NCBI GenBank assembly: GCA_964528605.1
Contig: CAZGSV010000047.1
Location: 1-24,335 of the forward strand
Source of the DNA: CAZGSV01 sp964528605
GTDB taxonomy: Bacteria; Armatimonadota; Zipacnadia; CAZGSV01
Direction: 5' to 3'
Length of the DNA: 24,335 nt
Shown here: piece after piece, positions 22,663 to 24,335 of the stretch
Layout: each line of letters starts with the position of its first letter
How positions within the stretch are numbered: the stretch's first letter is position 1
The notes under the pieces: generated by a model
Seen by the model: the letters and a program-made list of their open reading frames with translations, nothing else
What the model was told of the DNA's origin: nothing
Databases searched by the model: none
Made by a program: the position numbers and the translations under genes

Positions 22663-22675
22663 CTTGGCTGCCAAG
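22663..22675. repeat. Odd 13-bp inverted repeat between divergent genes
   Basis: CTTGGC-T-GCCAAG is a perfect inverted repeat in the 179-base gap between the GH57-like gene and the rhomboid-like gene, 17 bases upstream of the leaderless promoter. The position suits an operator. No plus-strand promoter is convincing in this gap. Confidence 0.4.
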
Positions 22676-22787
22676 CCCTGGTCTCTAGCATCCGGCAGGG
22701 AATCCGGCCCTTAAGCAGTCTCCTCCCCTCCAATGTGGCAAGTACTGGCTCAATGGGATTGCCGCGGACGAAAGAAGTGGAACCGAC

Positions 22788-23999
22788 ATGCTGCTCCTAG
22801 TGCCCACGGGCGTCGAGTACCGCTTCCGGCGGGTACCCGTGCTGACCCTGTTGCTCGGCCTTCTGATCTGCCTGGGCTTCTCAGCGCAGCAACTGTATTG
22901 GGGCCGTGGCAGGCTGCCTGGCGGGCTCGCAACGCTCTCGGCCTTGGGCGCGGGTAACTTCGGCGTGCTCTTCTCTCCCGGTAACGCCGTCTGGCTCGCA
23001 TTGGCCGTGCTCATGCTGACCGTAGTCGTCTCGGCCACCGAGGACGCCTTGGGTACGGCGCGCTTCGCTCTCATCTACGTCGTGGGCGTGGTCGCAGGTT
23101 TGGGCCTCTTCGTGCTGCTGGCGCGGGAGGCGGCGGTGGACCAGGCCGGACTTACTGGCGTCGCCCAGCGCACCGCCATGTCGTTCTTGCTGGGCGTGGG
23201 CCTGGTTCGCCTGTACGGAGTACGCGTGCGTACCGCCTATCTCCTCATCGCGCCCCGGGCTTCGCGCGCCGAGGTGGTGAGCCTGCCCATACTGGTTCTC
23301 GTGCCTCTTTGGTTCGCACTGCCGGCCGGGGTCGCGCTCTGGCAGAACCAACCCAGGGACCTGCTGCTTACCCTGGCCGTCAACGGCGGCTCGCTGGTCC
23401 TCGGCTTGCTGCTCGCGCTGCTGCTCGGCCTGGAGAGGGAGCGCCTGGGCGACGCCCACGTGGCCGAGGCGCGACTTCTGCGTCAGACGGGTAGTCCCAG
23501 TGCGGCTGCCGATTACCTGCGGCGAGCGCTCAAACACCGAGGCGACGGCCCCCAACTGCGCACCGAGTTGGCGGAGTGCTATGTGGAGATGGGCCGCGAG
23601 ACTGAAGCCGGACGTCACTTCCGCAGGGCCATCGAGCAGTACCTCCAGCGCGGCGAACGCCTGCACGCCGCGCAAACCTACCTGCGCCTCCGCCATCTGC
23701 TCCCCGCCGCCCCTCTGCCTCCGGCGCTCGAACTGCGCCTGGCCAACGTGCTCGCCGCGCTCGAATGGGATAACGATGCTACCGCAGCCTTCGGCCACGT
23801 CTACCAAGAGGGCGGTGACTCTGCCGAGGCCCGGGCGGCGGCCCTGCAGGCGGCCGACTCCTTCTGCCGCTCGGGTCAGCCCGCTAAGGCTCTGGGCCTT
23901 CTGAAAAAGGCGCGCCTCCGCCATCTGCAGTCCGAGGCCGCCGCCGCCATTGACGACGGTATCCGTCGCTGCGAGCGCATGCTCGAGACCGTGCGCTAG
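22788..23999 (+). CDS. Rhomboid-like membrane protein with TPR tail, probably inactive
   Basis: 403 residues; ATG at 22788 with a modest GAAGTGG site. The N-terminus VPTGVEYRFRRVPVLTLLLG and the segment LGTARFALIYVVGVVAGLGL match bacterial rhomboids, with about six membrane helices (17-35, 62-82, 93-112, 126-145, 165-185, 195-215). The catalytic positions are lost. Where rhomboids have GASGA, this has TGVAQRTAMSF with no serine at that place, and the His in the last helix (AHLGG-type) reads VNGGSLVLG. So it is a pseudoprotease, perhaps binding membrane clients. From about 222, helical repeats (SAAADYLRRALKHRGDGPQL, ETEAGRHFRRAIEQYLQRGE) form a cytosolic TPR domain for protein contacts. The DUF123 gene begins 13 bases after the TAG stop. 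Confidence 0.82.
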   Translation: MLLLVPTGVEYRFRRVPVLTLLLGLLICLGFSAQQLYWGRGRLPGGLATLSALGAGNFGVLFSPGNAVWLALAVLMLTVVVSATEDALGTARFALIYVVGVVAGLGLFVLLAREAAVDQAGLTGVAQRTAMSFLLGVGLVRLYGVRVRTAYLLIAPRASRAEVVSLPILVLVPLWFALPAGVALWQNQPRDLLLTLAVNGGSLVLGLLLALLLGLERERLGDAHVAEARLLRQTGSPSAAADYLRRALKHRGDGPQLRTELAECYVEMGRETEAGRHFRRAIEQYLQRGERLHAAQTYLRLRHLLPAAPLPPALELRLANVLAALEWDNDATAAFGHVYQEGGDSAEARAAALQAADSFCRSGQPAKALGLLKKARLRHLQSEAAAAIDDGIRRCERMLETVR

Positions 24000-24012
24000 C
24001 GAGCGCCGCCCC

Positions 24013-24335
24013 GTGACCGTCAGTCCAAGCCGCGACCCGGGCGTGTACGTCGTCTGGCTGCATCTGCCCCACACCTGCACTATCAGCGTCGGCGCCCTCG
24101 GCAGCATCACCTTGCCCTCCGGCCACTACCTCTACGTCGGCAGCGCCAAGGGTGGCCTCCCCGGACGCGTCGAACGCTACCTGAAGCCCGTCGCCCGTAA
24201 GTTCTGGCACATTGACTACCTGCGCGCATACGCCAACGTGCGCGCCATTTGGCTGCGGCGAGGCCGGAACCTGTCGGAGTGCCTTCTGACCGAGCGGCTG
24301 TTGGCCCTTCCAGGGTTCAAAGAGGGACCGCCCGG
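24013..24335 (+). CDS. DUF123 (GIY-YIG-like) protein, 3' end missing
   Basis: 107 codons from the GTG at 24013 to the window edge, still open. The DUF123 signature is clear: GVYVVWLHLPH, then SGHYLYVGSAKGGLPGRVER and FWHIDYLRAYANVRAIWL, and a later ECLLTERLLALPGF. Family members run to about 130-150 residues, so roughly the last quarter is missing. DUF123 resembles GIY-YIG nuclease folds and is sometimes fused to DNA-repair enzymes (endonuclease III), so a nucleic-acid role is possible but unproven. It lies 13 bases after the rhomboid-like gene and is probably co-transcribed with it. Confidence 0.86.
   Translation, partial: MTVSPSRDPGVYVVWLHLPHTCTISVGALGSITLPSGHYLYVGSAKGGLPGRVERYLKPVARKFWHIDYLRAYANVRAIWLRRGRNLSECLLTERLLALPGFKEGPP

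Noticed and set aside
22609..22674. Upstream extension of the GH57-like gene by 22 codons
   Set aside because: The extension would be encoded by the promoter itself, and the signal peptide starts at the ATG at 22608.
22881..24110. A 409-codon minus-strand frame opposite the rhomboid-like gene
   Set aside because: It covers the rhomboid-TPR gene and the start of the DUF123 gene, both of which have recognisable motifs on the plus strand.

Overview
The window is GC-rich bacterial DNA with 16 protein-coding regions, two of them cut by the window edges. No RNA genes or CRISPR array are visible. The gene set includes PEGA/PKD and PEGA/VWA lipoproteins, a uroporphyrinogen-decarboxylase-fold protein, an S55 (SpoIVB-type) peptidase fused to a beta-propeller, a sugar-phosphate isomerase-like TIM barrel, a secreted two-thioredoxin protein, a GH57-like protein and an inactive-looking rhomboid. 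This mix, with many exported proteins and clear lipoboxes, suggests an uncultured, largely environmental bacterium. Armatimonadota is my best guess, but that is an inference from gene content; nothing here is a taxonomic marker.

Layout. 2-2551 (+): the 3' part of a large glycoside-hydrolase-like protein. 2552-3279: no intact gene, but a terminator and decayed minus-strand coding sequence, including a PQQ/beta-propeller blade in frame with the next gene. 3280-6068 (-): two translationally coupled lipoproteins behind a good sigma70-type promoter. 6386-7594 (+): a URO-D family protein. 7778-9224 (+): a thioredoxin-like lipoprotein and a ModA-like binding lipoprotein sharing one promoter and ending at an intrinsic terminator. 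9387-10607 (+): an Ntn-type C45 acyltransferase/hydrolase. 10705-11283 (+): a small membrane protein, then a palindromic repeat element and a fragment of a similar protein. 11592-18214 (-): a four-gene operon with every junction overlapping (S55 peptidase-propeller, TIM-barrel isomerase, DUF192, GT4 glycosyltransferase). 18417-20645 (-): the two-thioredoxin secreted protein. 20791-22608 (-): the GH57-like exported protein, apparently made from a leaderless mRNA. 22788-24335 (+): a rhomboid-like/TPR membrane protein and a partial DUF123 protein.

How it may work together. Most products are predicted to act at or outside the membrane, so the theme is envelope and periplasmic work: glycan handling, lipoprotein scaffolds, redox and oxyanion/metal capture. 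Sigma70-type promoters are unusually readable, with a -35 near TTGAC, mostly 17-base spacers and a -10 near TACAMT. The best leads for something undescribed are the S55-propeller operon with its swapped S55 half-domains, the ModA-like/thioredoxin-like lipoprotein pair with altered ligand motifs, and the degenerate rhomboid-TPR protein.
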